Shown: positions 33,166 through 41,458 of the stretch, piece after piece
Numbering within the stretch: the first letter of the stretch is position 1
How the letters are laid out: every line of letters begins with the position of its first letter
DNA from: JOPF133 sp052144935
GTDB taxonomy: Bacteria; Acidobacteriota; Terriglobia; Bryobacterales; Bryobacteraceae
Assembly: GCA_052144935.1 (NCBI GenBank)
Contig: JBKQPR010000344.1
Span: 24,692 to 88,691 of the forward strand
Direction of reading: 5' to 3'
Length of the DNA: 64,000 nucleotides
Program-made: the position numbers and the translations under genes
The notes under the pieces: model-generated
The model's database searches: none
What the model was told of the DNA's origin: nothing
Seen by the model: only the letters and a program-made list of their open reading frames with translations

Positions 33166-34755
33166 CTACCGGCAACTGGCATTGCCCGCATTCGGAAACG
33201 CCAGGAAGGTAACACTTGCCGGGGCAAGCGTCACCAGTCCCGCGGGCGCCGGCTCGCCCGTCATCTCCGGCAGCGCGTCCCGAACGCCGGTTTTCAGTTC
33301 GCGCCCGTTCAGTTCCACGCTCGTATCCAAAAGGCCCTTGGCGCTCAAGGTGTAGCGGTCGGCGCCGATGGGGCTTCGAAGGTCGTGCGATGCTTCCCGG
33401 TCGGCATTGATCGCCAGCACTACCACGCCGCCCGGGTGATCGCGCAGGCAGTGGGCATAGAGATGCACCGCAGGCTCGGGCGAGCGGCCCGCGTCGAGCA
33501 CCGTCGCGCCCATCAGCTTGCGCCACAACACGGCCGACCAATAGTTAGGCCGTGGCGCCAGCGTCGCCTCGTCGATCAACCCATAATCGCTCGCCGCCAG
33601 CGTATTGTGCGCAACCACCTGGACGCCGCGCTTGGCCAGCCGTCCAAGCTGGTCCAGATAACGGAAGCTGTCGATAAAACTGGCGGCCCACGGGTTGCCA
33701 CCGCACGCGGTTTCGCCGGTCTCCGTGAGCCAAAGCGGCTTGCCTGGCTCAAAGCGATCGCGCAGGGCCGCGTAAAATGCTTCGTCGCGGTCCGTGCGGG
33801 ACAGCCAGTCCTCCGACAACGCCGCTTCCGGGGTCGTTTGCGTCGTCACGCCCGGATAAGCGCAGCGCTTCGAGACCGTGCCATAGAAATGATAGGAGAA
33901 CGCATCCACCCCCCGGCCCGCCGCCGTCAGCATGTCCTCCGTCTTCAGCCCGGAAAATCCCGCTGCCAGCGGGGTCGCCTCGCCCACCGACCCGGGGCCG
34001 AGGATCGCCATATCCGGGGCGGTCTTTTTGGCGAACGCCAGAAACACCCTGAAATCGCGCCCGTACGCCGCTGCATCGTAGCCCTGGGGCGCCCCGCCCA
34101 TCGCCGCGAAGCTCGGCTCGTTGAACATTTCCGCCGCCGCGATATTCCCGCCGATGGCTTTGGTGAATGCCAGAAACTTCCGCGCCTGCTCCGGAGTCCA
34201 GACGCCATCGGCGCCGCGCACGCCGTCGCTCACAGCGAATGATGTGACGATCCGGGCATTCACCGCGCGCGAGAACTCGACCACCCCGCGCCATTGTTGG
34301 CGAGTCAGAACGCCGCCAAACCCCGCCGGAGCAGTGGCCGGCGCCGGATCGTCCGAATCGTGAAAATACGTGGAGTTTGCCCATGTGCCGCTCACGCGCA
34401 TGTAAGCCGGACCCAACGCCGCCGCCAGTTTGCGCAGCCGCGGGTTCGCCAGATCGATCGGCGGCCGGGTGCGAAACGCCGCGGGATCGATGCCCGGCAT
34501 CGCGAGCCTGGCGGCCGGCGCCGCTTCAGGCGCGTGGGTTCCCTGGCTGTAAGGCGCCCAGAAGCGTCCGCCGGTCACTTCGACCATCTCGATATTGAAC
34601 GACTGAAACCGTTCATCGACCGTGCCAACGCGCGGCATCTTTGCCGGTGCGACCGCGATGGGCTCCGCGCCAAATGACGCCGCTGAACCCGCGCCAACGC
34701 CGAGCAACGCCAGCATTGGGCCCGCCAATATCTCCAAACCAGTCTTCCCGTTCAT
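33166..34755 (-). CDS. Exported GH79-like glycoside hydrolase
   Basis: 529 residues with a signal peptide (about 26 residues). The barrel shows 'YMRVSGTWANSTYF', 'GGNIAAAEMFNEPSFAAMGG' (acid/base Glu in NEP) and 'PLWLTETGETACGG' (nucleophile Glu in TET), and ends with a C-terminal beta domain ('VVVLAINADREAS'). This arrangement fits GH79 beta-glucuronidase/heparanase-like enzymes. Probable role: cleavage of uronic-acid polysaccharides. Neighbours do not refine the substrate. Confidence 0.78.
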   Translation of the reverse strand: MNGKTGLEILAGPMLALLGVGAGSAASFGAEPIAVAPAKMPRVGTVDERFQSFNIEMVEVTGGRFWAPYSQGTHAPEAAPAARLAMPGIDPAAFRTRPPIDLANPRLRKLAAALGPAYMRVSGTWANSTYFHDSDDPAPATAPAGFGGVLTRQQWRGVVEFSRAVNARIVTSFAVSDGVRGADGVWTPEQARKFLAFTKAIGGNIAAAEMFNEPSFAAMGGAPQGYDAAAYGRDFRVFLAFAKKTAPDMAILGPGSVGEATPLAAGFSGLKTEDMLTAAGRGVDAFSYHFYGTVSKRCAYPGVTTQTTPEAALSEDWLSRTDRDEAFYAALRDRFEPGKPLWLTETGETACGGNPWAASFIDSFRYLDQLGRLAKRGVQVVAHNTLAASDYGLIDEATLAPRPNYWSAVLWRKLMGATVLDAGRSPEPAVHLYAHCLRDHPGGVVVLAINADREASHDLRSPIGADRYTLSAKGLLDTSVELNGRELKTGVRDALPEMTGEPAPAGLVTLAPASVTFLAFPNAGNASCR

Positions 34756-34957
34756 AAACTCTACCCGCCCAACCTCGGTAGCACTCTAACATAACGCCGA
34801 TTGGCGAGCCCGCTTCCGGGCGCGCCGCCGATCCATTCGCCGCATGGCGCGGAATAATGCGATTTCCGTATCGGATCTCACCAAATACCGCAAAAATACG
34901 TGCAAAGCGACCGCCCGGTGCCGCATACTCACTGAGAACGTCCTTTGAGGAGGGACC

Positions 34958-35212
34958 ATGAAACGCCAACTACTACGATTTGCTCCGTGGGTTGTCCTGA
35001 TGGTGATGGGACTGATCGGAACCTCGCGGCCCGCCAACACCGAGCCGCAAGAACGCCATCCGCGGATCCGCGCCGCCGTGGAGGCGCTCCGCGACGCCAA
35101 CGAATACCTGCGGGCTGCCCCCCACGATTTCTGCGGCCATAAAGTGGAAGCCATGCGCGCCACCGACGTCGCCCTCCGGCAGCTTGAATTGGCGCGGCAG
35201 TGCGAGAGGTAG
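34958..35212 (+). CDS. Small exported helical protein
   Basis: 84 residues, ATG 34958 with a GAGGAGGG ribosome site. A signal peptide (MKRQLLRFAPWVVLMVMG) is followed by an amphipathic hairpin 'HPRIRAAVEALRDANEYLRA' and 'HDFCGHKVEAMRATDVALRQ'. The pattern H-P-x-I-x-x-A-x-x-x-L ... H-D-F-x-G-H belongs to a family of small secreted proteins frequent in acidobacteria; function unknown. Confidence 0.7.
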   Translation: MKRQLLRFAPWVVLMVMGLIGTSRPANTEPQERHPRIRAAVEALRDANEYLRAAPHDFCGHKVEAMRATDVALRQLELARQCER

Positions 35213-35362
35213 CAGGCCAGCCGCTTGCTCACGGCCGCGCCTCGCAGGCGTTTTCAGAGCCGCGAGCGTGAGGGGGTACGCGACATAGAAGTGGTGCATC
35301 AGGCGCGGCCGTGCCCCCCCGGTAGTCCTCGAACTTGCCGCTGAGGCGGCCACAGCCAAGAG

Positions 35363-35440
35363 CGGTGCTGAAGCACCGTTTTCACCCCGTGAATTATTGA
35401 TTCTTGGTAAAAGCACCCGGTACTTTAAGTACCGGTTTTT
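35363..35440 (+). terminator. Two hairpins with T-runs
   Basis: CGGTGC-TGAA-GCACCG then TTTTC at 35363-35383, and CCGGTACTT-T-AAGTACCGG then TTTTT at 35417-35440 (the second has almost no loop, so the inner pairs will open). They lie 150-230 bases after the small exported gene. Confidence 0.6.
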
Positions 35441-35454
35441 CCGCCGATGCTTCG

Positions 35455-35486
35455 CACCCGTGGGCCGATGGTCTGCCCCACGGGTG
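35455..35486. repeat. Perfect 10-bp stem-loop
   Basis: CACCCGTGGG (35455-35464) and CCCACGGGTG (35477-35486) around a 12-base loop, without a T-run. It is followed by nothing recognisable until the response-regulator stop at 35555. A REP-related GAGCCGCGAGCGTGAGGG copy is at 35257-35274. Confidence 0.5.
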
Positions 35487-35554
35487 GTCTCCGAATGGCC
35501 AATCTCCAGGGCAGGCTAAAGCATGCACAGTTTTCAGGGAGCGGTTGGCGCCCC

Positions 35555-36202
35555 TCAACTGATCACGCCCTTGCGAATTGCGTAGAGGATCAGCTCCGCG
35601 CCGCTGTGCAGGTTCAACTTCTGCAAGATGTTGCTCCGGTGCGTCTCCACCGTGTAGAGGCTCAGGTTCAAAATCCCCGCGGCCTCTTTGTTGCTCTTGC
35701 CCTCGGCCAGGAGTTGAAGCACCTCCCGCTCGCGCGTGGTCAGCAGCTCGTAGCTGTCCTCCACCTGGCGCTCGCGCATCTGGCGCATATAGTCTTCGAC
35801 CAGCATCTTGCTGATCGCTGGACTGAAAAAAGCCTTGCCTTCGCTGACGGCTTCCACTGCGTGGATGAGGTCGTATTCCGCGGAATCCTTCAGCAGGTAG
35901 GCGCGCGCGCCGGCCTTGAGGGCTCGCAGCACGTAGCCTTCGTCGGAGTGCATGCTCAGGATCACGATCGCGGTCTTAGGCAGCTTGGCGGCGATCTGGC
36001 GCGCGGCTTCGATGCCATTGAGGATCGGCATGGCAATGTCCAGCACCGCTACATCGGGGTGGTAGCGCTCTGCCAGGGCCACCGCTTCGCGCCCATCGGC
36101 GGCATCGGCGATCACCTGGAATCCAGGGTGGCCTTCGAGCAGCAGGCGCAGGCCTTTCCGCACCACGGTATGGTCGTCGGCCAATAGGATTTGGATGGTC
36201 AT
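35555..36202 (-). CDS. NarL/FixJ-type response regulator
   Basis: 215 residues. Receiver domain residues 4-120 with 'DD' at 9-10, phospho-acceptor Asp55 in 'VAVLDIAMP', Ser/Thr switch in 'VILSMHSDE' and Lys in 'YLLKDSAE'. The LuxR-type helix-turn-helix follows: 'LTTREREVLQLLAEGKSNKE' and 'LYTVETHRSNILQKLNLHS'. The start overlaps the kinase stop (ATGA). Target genes are unknown; the GH79 and PQQ/LarA genes on either side are possible candidates. Confidence 0.95.
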   Translation of the reverse strand: MTIQILLADDHTVVRKGLRLLLEGHPGFQVIADAADGREAVALAERYHPDVAVLDIAMPILNGIEAARQIAAKLPKTAIVILSMHSDEGYVLRALKAGARAYLLKDSAEYDLIHAVEAVSEGKAFFSPAISKMLVEDYMRQMRERQVEDSYELLTTREREVLQLLAEGKSNKEAAGILNLSLYTVETHRSNILQKLNLHSGAELILYAIRKGVIS

Positions 36203-37614
36203 GCGGACTCCCTCGGGGTGCCCGCTGGAGCGTCCCTTGGGGCGCCCACTGGGCCCGCCACGGCCGTCTCGGGCAACGGCAGCTCGATGCGCAGCGCGGT
36301 TCCCTGTCCGGGGTGCGAATCCACCGCGAAGGCCCCGCCCAGGTGCGTCACGCGCTCCTCCATCCCCAGTAGGCCCATGCCTCGTTGCCGGCGCGGGTGG
36401 AAGCCGCGGCCATCGTCCTCGATGGTGAGCCGGAGCCGGCCGCGCTCCTGCCGCACGGCGATGCTGGCGTTGCGCGCGCCCGCATGTTGCACGACGTTGT
36501 GCAGGGCCTCCTGCACCACGCGGTAGACGCACGTCTTGTGTTCTTCCGGGAGATTCTCGGAGACGTCTTCGGCCACCACCTTCACCCAAATGCCGCCGCG
36601 CTTGGAAACCTCGCGGGCCTGCCATTCGAGCGCCGGCACCAGGCCGAGATCGTCGAGCATGGAGGGCCGCAGCAGCAGCGCCATGTTGCGGACCACGCGG
36701 AGCGAGCCTTCCACCAGGCGCTTGATCTCGCCCGCTTTGCCGGCCGCCTGCGGGTCGGCGGCGCGGATCAGCGTGGAGAGATTCGCCAGTTCCACCAGCA
36801 CGCCGGTGAGGGACTGGCCCACCTCGTCGTGCAGCTCGCGGGAAATGGCGCGGCGCTCGTTCTCCTGCGCCTCCACCAGACGGGCCGAGAGCCGCTTCAA
36901 CTCGGTGCGGGCGCCGGAGATCTCCCGAAAGTGCCGTTCGGAGCGGCTTTCCAGCTTGAGAATCCTGTAGATGGTAAAGGAGGCCAGCAGCAGGCCCAGC
37001 CCGATGGTGAGGCCGATGGTGACCATCAACCGCCGCCGCGCCTGCAAAAACGTGGCCTCCACTTTTTGTTTGCCGGTGTTCATCTGGCTTTCGTTGATCG
37101 CGCCGATCTGGTCGGCGATGGCCAGCATCGACTGGCGGCGCCGGAACACCTCGTCGCGCAGGAAAAAGTAGCCGTTGCGGCGGCGCTCCTCGGGGGTCCA
37201 CTGGAAGACCGGATCGAGGACCGTCCAGTATTCGGCCAGCTCGCGCGTGAGCACGTCGAAGGGGCGGACTTCGGGGCCGCTCAGGAAGGCGCGGTATTGA
37301 GCCAGGGCCGCGTCCATGTCGCGGCGGCTTTCGGCCAGGCTGTAGCGGTGGCCCTCGGCCTTGCCGGACTCGGGTTCCAGCAGGTAATCCCGTACGTACG
37401 TCCCGGACGCGTAGACGTCGCCGCGGATGCGCTCCAGGACGCGCGTGCGGAGCAGGAAATCTTCGCGGATGGCGTCGTTGGCGCTTTGGATCTGGCCCAG
37501 AGCCCGGATGCCGTCGATGCCGGCGAAGGTCAGCAGCAGCAGCAGGCCGCCGAAACCGAGCACCAGCAACAGCCGGCTGCCGGCAACCAGGGGGAGAGCG
37601 CGACGCGGAGACAT
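36199..37614 (-). CDS. Sensor histidine kinase (HisKA_3 type)
   Basis: 471 residues. Transmembrane helices at about 12-33 and 196-218 enclose a helical periplasmic sensor of CHASE3-like type ('YASGTYVRDYLLEPESGKAE'). The dimerisation box 'ERRAISRELHDEVGQSLTGV' carries the phospho-His, and the HATPase shows 'VVQEALHNVVQHAGA' and 'LTIEDDGRGF'. It pairs with the LuxR-type regulator downstream. The C-terminal 20 residues are Pro/Ala-rich. Confidence 0.93.
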   Translation of the reverse strand: MSPRRALPLVAGSRLLLVLGFGGLLLLLTFAGIDGIRALGQIQSANDAIREDFLLRTRVLERIRGDVYASGTYVRDYLLEPESGKAEGHRYSLAESRRDMDAALAQYRAFLSGPEVRPFDVLTRELAEYWTVLDPVFQWTPEERRRNGYFFLRDEVFRRRQSMLAIADQIGAINESQMNTGKQKVEATFLQARRRLMVTIGLTIGLGLLLASFTIYRILKLESRSERHFREISGARTELKRLSARLVEAQENERRAISRELHDEVGQSLTGVLVELANLSTLIRAADPQAAGKAGEIKRLVEGSLRVVRNMALLLRPSMLDDLGLVPALEWQAREVSKRGGIWVKVVAEDVSENLPEEHKTCVYRVVQEALHNVVQHAGARNASIAVRQERGRLRLTIEDDGRGFHPRRQRGMGLLGMEERVTHLGGAFAVDSHPGQGTALRIELPLPETAVAGPVGAPRDAPAGTPRESA

Positions 37615-37659
37615 TCAGATTCTATGCTAGTACCTGCGCGCGGGGCAGTAGCGGCCGGC

Positions 37660-37807
37660 GGCTAGGTCTCCGGCCGTGTGATTCGGTGCGATTCCGAAAC
37701 CGCCCGCTGACGGGGCGCCTTCCGGGCCCGGCCCTGTTTCGAGCCACGACCGTAAGGGAGTGGTTCTCGCCCCAAAAAACCCAACATCTGCGGCCGGAGA
37801 CCTAGCC
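37660..37807. repeat. 148-bp element with 17-bp perfect inverted ends
   Basis: GGCTAGGTCTCCGGCCG (37660-37676) and CGGCCGGAGACCTAGCC (37791-37807) are exact reverse complements. Inside, GAGCCACGACCGTAAGGGAG at 37741-37760 is a diverged copy of the arm seen at 41312 and 57978. The element separates the kinase gene from the PQQ protein gene. Confidence 0.8.
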
Positions 37808-37846
37808 TTCTGGCCGCCTGCCGGTACCGCAGTTCAACCGCCAACC

Positions 37847-39613
37847 TTATGGCGCGATCCCGAACGCCAGCAGCACATTCCCGGACATCCCTTGGGCGTA
37901 CCCCGAGGTGGTGTAGAGCATGCCGTCCACAATGGTGGGGCCGGTGGCGCTGAACGACCCGCCCTTGGCCGGAATCCCGTTGACGGTGGTGAAGTTTCGA
38001 GCGGCGTCGTAGTCCCAAACGATCCTGCCATCGGCCGTCCGGTAAGCGCGAATGTGCCCATCCATCGACGCGGAAAAGACCATCCCCGGAATGGCGCTGG
38101 GCGGGGCCATCTGGGCCGTGGCGCAGCCGCGTTGCCCCAGACAGGACGGTTTCGGCGGCGGGGTGTGCCACAAGACTTTACCGCTGGCCGCATCCAGCGC
38201 GAAGAGTCCACCGCCCGCCGCCGGATCGGCGCGATTCAGATCGGACAGCGGCGCAAAGACCGTGCGTTCCTGCGCCGCCATACCCCACAGAATCCCCCCC
38301 AGCTTGCCGCCTTTTCCGATGCGCGTTTGCCATACGATCTCGCCGTGGCGGTCGGGATCGAACCCGTAGACGACGCCTGCCTTCTGTCCGGCCACCAGCA
38401 TATCGCGGCCGTTTTCCAGAGGCACAAGAATCGCCGACGAGCCGAAATCCACATCGTCTCCCGGATTGTCCGGGCAGTTGCCGCCGTTGTCCGGCCGTCC
38501 GCAGTCCCAGTTGAACATATCGGACATGGCCTGTTTCGACCAGCGGATGTCGCCGGTCTTCAGGTCCATGGCAATCAGGGCGTCGGCTGTCTTGATCTCC
38601 GGCGCCGAGTATCCGTTCCCGGTCATCGCGTACAGCAGGCCCCGCTTCACATCGATCGTCGGAGACGACCAGATGGTGGCGCCGGACGGACCGTAGAACT
38701 GGACCCCGCTTTTGCTGATCTTCGTCGGCTTGGGTTCCGGCACTGTATAGCTGCGCCAGATCTCGCGGCCGTCGCCGGCATCCACCGCGACCACGTTCCC
38801 GCGGAACCTGCAGCAGTTGTACAGAGGAACGGCGCCCGCGTTTTCTTCCTGTGACGCAATCGGCACATAGAGCCGGCCATCGTGCAGCTTGGCGGTTCCC
38901 GTAATCCGCGTGTACGGCTGATCGTCGAGCTTCTTCTGCCAGATCGGCCGGCCCGTTTCGGCGTCCAGCGCGTAGAAATTCGATTCCAGATCCCCCACGT
39001 ACGCACGGGGTCCCGGACCGATCGCCACGGCGGCTCGGACCAGTGCCTTGGCTTGATACCTCCAGTAGATGCAGCCTGACCGGGCATCGAGCGCATAGAT
39101 TGTGCCGTCGTTGCTGCCGATGAAGATGCGGCCGCCCCACACGGTCGGCTGCGAATAGGCGGACGTGCCGTTCGGCATGCCAAAGGCCCACTTCAGTTTG
39201 AGCGAGGGGACCTGTTCCGCGCCCATGCCCGCGGCCGTGGCGGCCTGGAAGCGTGTGTTCCAATCGTCCACGCCCCACCCGTTCCACGCCAGGGCCGTTT
39301 TCGCCGGCCGCGCGCCCGCCGCGCAAAACCCGCTCATTTCGGGCAGAATGGCGGGTCCCGAGGCGCCCAGATACCGCGCCACGGCCCTTCGATCGTCCGC
39401 CGAAAGCGCTGCGCCCTGAGCCTTCATGGAGCCGGACTCCAGAGTCTTGAGAATATCCTGCCACGGCGTTTTCGCCATCTCCTCCGGCATCGGTGCGTGT
39501 GCATCGCTGTTGGGAGAGTGGCAACGCACGCAACTCCTCAGGAAGACCGCCGTCCCTTCCTGCGCGTGGCACAATCCGGCGGCCGTAATCAGAAGAATGA
39601 AGAGGCGCGGCAC
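37847..39613 (-). CDS. PQQ-dependent dehydrogenase-like protein with N-terminal cytochrome c
   Basis: 588 residues with a signal peptide (MPRLFILLITAAGLCHA). A c-type heme site CVRCH (residues 28-32) in a short cytochrome domain is followed by an eight-bladed propeller with repeated 'GRIFIGSNDGTIYALDARSG', 'YVGDLESNFYALDAETG' and 'GGLFALDAASGKVLWHT' blades. The order cytochrome c first, then PQQ domain, resembles polyvinyl-alcohol dehydrogenases. It should oxidise an alcohol in the periplasm and pass electrons to its heme. It begins 3 bases after the LarA-like stop. Confidence 0.85.
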   Translation of the reverse strand: MPRLFILLITAAGLCHAQEGTAVFLRSCVRCHSPNSDAHAPMPEEMAKTPWQDILKTLESGSMKAQGAALSADDRRAVARYLGASGPAILPEMSGFCAAGARPAKTALAWNGWGVDDWNTRFQAATAAGMGAEQVPSLKLKWAFGMPNGTSAYSQPTVWGGRIFIGSNDGTIYALDARSGCIYWRYQAKALVRAAVAIGPGPRAYVGDLESNFYALDAETGRPIWQKKLDDQPYTRITGTAKLHDGRLYVPIASQEENAGAVPLYNCCRFRGNVVAVDAGDGREIWRSYTVPEPKPTKISKSGVQFYGPSGATIWSSPTIDVKRGLLYAMTGNGYSAPEIKTADALIAMDLKTGDIRWSKQAMSDMFNWDCGRPDNGGNCPDNPGDDVDFGSSAILVPLENGRDMLVAGQKAGVVYGFDPDRHGEIVWQTRIGKGGKLGGILWGMAAQERTVFAPLSDLNRADPAAGGGLFALDAASGKVLWHTPPPKPSCLGQRGCATAQMAPPSAIPGMVFSASMDGHIRAYRTADGRIVWDYDAARNFTTVNGIPAKGGSFSATGPTIVDGMLYTTSGYAQGMSGNVLLAFGIAP

Positions 39614-39616
39614 AAG

Positions 39617-41032
39617 TTAGCCGTCGAGCTCGATTTCCTGGTGCTGCATGCCGGCGTACGGGTAAACCGCCACCTTCGGATCGCCGGGGTGGAGTTCCTT
39701 CAGCTTGGCGATCACGTCCGCCCACTTATCGCAGAAGAACGTGCCCGTGCGGTAGTTGTTCTTCATGTTCCGGGTCAGATACTGCGAGTAGACGATCATG
39801 TTGCTCTGGACCGCCTGCGGGGCGCCGCCGCCGCGGCCCAGGCCGCTGACGCGCCGGGACGTCAGGTCGAATTGCGTCGCTCCGGATCGTCCGGCCAGCC
39901 GGTTGTTGAGATAGTGGACCGGGTCGATGCCCAGCGGATGCTGCACGATCAGAACTCCCGTGCCTCCCGGGCGCCTGGAGTAGTTGATCCACAGTCCGCC
40001 GTGGAAGGCCTGGGCGCTCTGCGGATAAGCGTTGGCCACCACGATGTCGGCATCCTTGAAGGTGGGCGTGCAGTAGGTTTTGGCCGCCACGCGGACGCCC
40101 GCGTGGTGCGCGTCCACGATGTCGCCGCCCCAGATCTGCGTGGGCCGCAGCCGGTCGTTATACAGGATCTGGACGGTATAATCGACCTTGGCCATCCTGG
40201 CCGCCTCGATCATATCCAGCCGCATGTCGTTCTTGAAGATCTTCACCGGGCCGGTGGTGCGGACCTTGGTGAGAATCTGGGTGTGGTTGTATTCCACCGT
40301 GGGCAGCGCGGCCAGGCCGGGGAGGATGGCCTTGGCGCCGCCGCCATAGCCGGCGTCCTGGTGGACCTTGACGCCGCTGATGCAAATCTTCAGGTCCGCG
40401 GCGAGGAAGGTCTGGTTCAGCAGAATCTTGTTGCCGCGAGTGGTCGTGCCCACGTCCTTGACGTTATCGAACACGTCGTGGTTCAGCCAGGCGTAATTCC
40501 TGGCGATCTCCGGCCCCAGCTTGCGGCCCACCTCTTCCTGCGTCATGGCCCTGTGCGTGCCGAAGGAACCGATGAACAGGATGTTCTCGTCCTTGATCCC
40601 GGCCTTCGCCAGCTCGGAGACCATCCATGGCGTCACGGCGTAAGCCGGCGTGGTGCGGGTGAGATCGTCGAAGCTGACCGCCACCGTCTTCTTGCCTTCG
40701 GCCAGCTCGCGCAGCGATTTGGCGCCGATCGGCTTGTCGCACTGTTCGGCGATCTGCTGCGGGCTGAGCGCCGGCAGGTCGTGGCCGGCCATCTCCATCA
40801 CATGGACGTCCCAGCCTTCCGGGAAATCGATGCGCTCCTCGATCCACGGGGCGCCATTCGGCCCAGCCAATTCGTGGGTCGGGATGATGACGGATTTGGC
40901 CTTGCCGTGGCCTTGCGGCAGGGCCTTGGCTTGGAAAGGGCTGGCGGCCATCAGAGTGCCAACCAGGGGAACGGAGCCGAGCACGCCGGCCTGTTCGAGA
41001 AATCCTCTGCGGCTAAAACGAAAATCCGACAC
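39617..41032 (-). CDS. Tat-exported LarA-type (DUF2088) nickel-pincer racemase homologue
   Basis: 471 residues from GTG 41032, preceded by AAGGGGGT. The Tat signal is SRRGFLE at residues 7-13 with a hydrophobic stretch to 30. In the mature part, 'FDDLTRTTP' (121-129), His160 in 'GTHRAM', His224 and Lys234 in 'VHQDAGYGGGAKAILPG', and His250 in 'EYNH' match LarA Asp72, His108, His174, Lys184 and His200; the last three have identical spacing (10 and 16). So the nickel-pincer nucleotide and proton-transfer residues are present. LarA is normally cytoplasmic. Substrate is not known; the PQQ dehydrogenase downstream is co-transcribed. Confidence 0.87.
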   Translation of the reverse strand: MSDFRFSRRGFLEQAGVLGSVPLVGTLMAASPFQAKALPQGHGKAKSVIIPTHELAGPNGAPWIEERIDFPEGWDVHVMEMAGHDLPALSPQQIAEQCDKPIGAKSLRELAEGKKTVAVSFDDLTRTTPAYAVTPWMVSELAKAGIKDENILFIGSFGTHRAMTQEEVGRKLGPEIARNYAWLNHDVFDNVKDVGTTTRGNKILLNQTFLAADLKICISGVKVHQDAGYGGGAKAILPGLAALPTVEYNHTQILTKVRTTGPVKIFKNDMRLDMIEAARMAKVDYTVQILYNDRLRPTQIWGGDIVDAHHAGVRVAAKTYCTPTFKDADIVVANAYPQSAQAFHGGLWINYSRRPGGTGVLIVQHPLGIDPVHYLNNRLAGRSGATQFDLTSRRVSGLGRGGGAPQAVQSNMIVYSQYLTRNMKNNYRTGTFFCDKWADVIAKLKELHPGDPKVAVYPYAGMQHQEIELDG

Positions 41033-41174
41033 GTTACCCCCTTGTGGGGCAGCCAATCTTGGGGTGCCCCCTGGGCCCAGCCGCCTTTCAGGCGGCGCTT
41101 GCCGTTTTGCGCGTCTGTCCACCCATTCCGTGGACACCACACCAGCGTTTCCTCCGTTGGAAACACTGGCTTGT

Positions 41175-41203
41175 TTTCTATCAGAACCGGCGGCGCAAGT
41201 CAA
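41175..41203 (-). promoter_or_regulatory. Promoter of the LarA-like/PQQ operon
   Basis: On the minus strand TTGACT (41203-41198), 17 bases, then TAGAAA (41180-41175). The leader to GTG 41032 would be about 135 bases and includes the hairpin GCCGCC-TTTCA-GGCGGC. Confidence 0.5.
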
Positions 41204-41254
41204 TGCCAACGGGTGCTTAAACGCTTTCGGGATTTCGCGTCTCAGCGGGCGGCA

Positions 41255-41337
41255 ACCGCTCCATGACGGTCGCGGCTCTGACGCGCGTGCCCGCGTGATC
41301 CTAGTAAGTTACAGAGCCGCGACCGTCAGGGAGCGGT
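41255..41337. repeat. REP/MITE-like palindrome, copy A
   Basis: Arms of 26 bases: left 41255-41280 starts ACCGCTCCATGACGGTCG, right 41312-41337 ends CGTCAGGGAGCGGT; 25 of 26 bases pair. The loop holds GATCCTAGTAAG. Between the larA-like promoter and the TolC end the rest of 41033-41458 shows no gene. Confidence 0.85.
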
Positions 41338-41458
41338 CCGGGGTACCGGTTTTTCCCGAATTCGTTTAAGCACCCAATGCCAACAGGCAAATCCCCTACC
41401 TGCCCTGAAAGCGTGCGGTGCCCGGACACTAACAGCAGCCAATCGATCCCCCGTACCC

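Noticed and set aside
35447..36187. 246-codon plus-strand frame over the response regulator
   Set aside because: Antisense to an unmistakable NarL-type regulator.
37860..39613. Methanol or ethanol dehydrogenase (XoxF/ExaA type)
   Set aside because: The cytochrome c is N-terminal and the acidic Ca/Ln site was not identified; the polyvinyl-alcohol-dehydrogenase-like layout fits better.
39497..41266. 589-codon plus-strand open frame
   Set aside because: Antisense to the LarA-like gene, no start signal and no domain.
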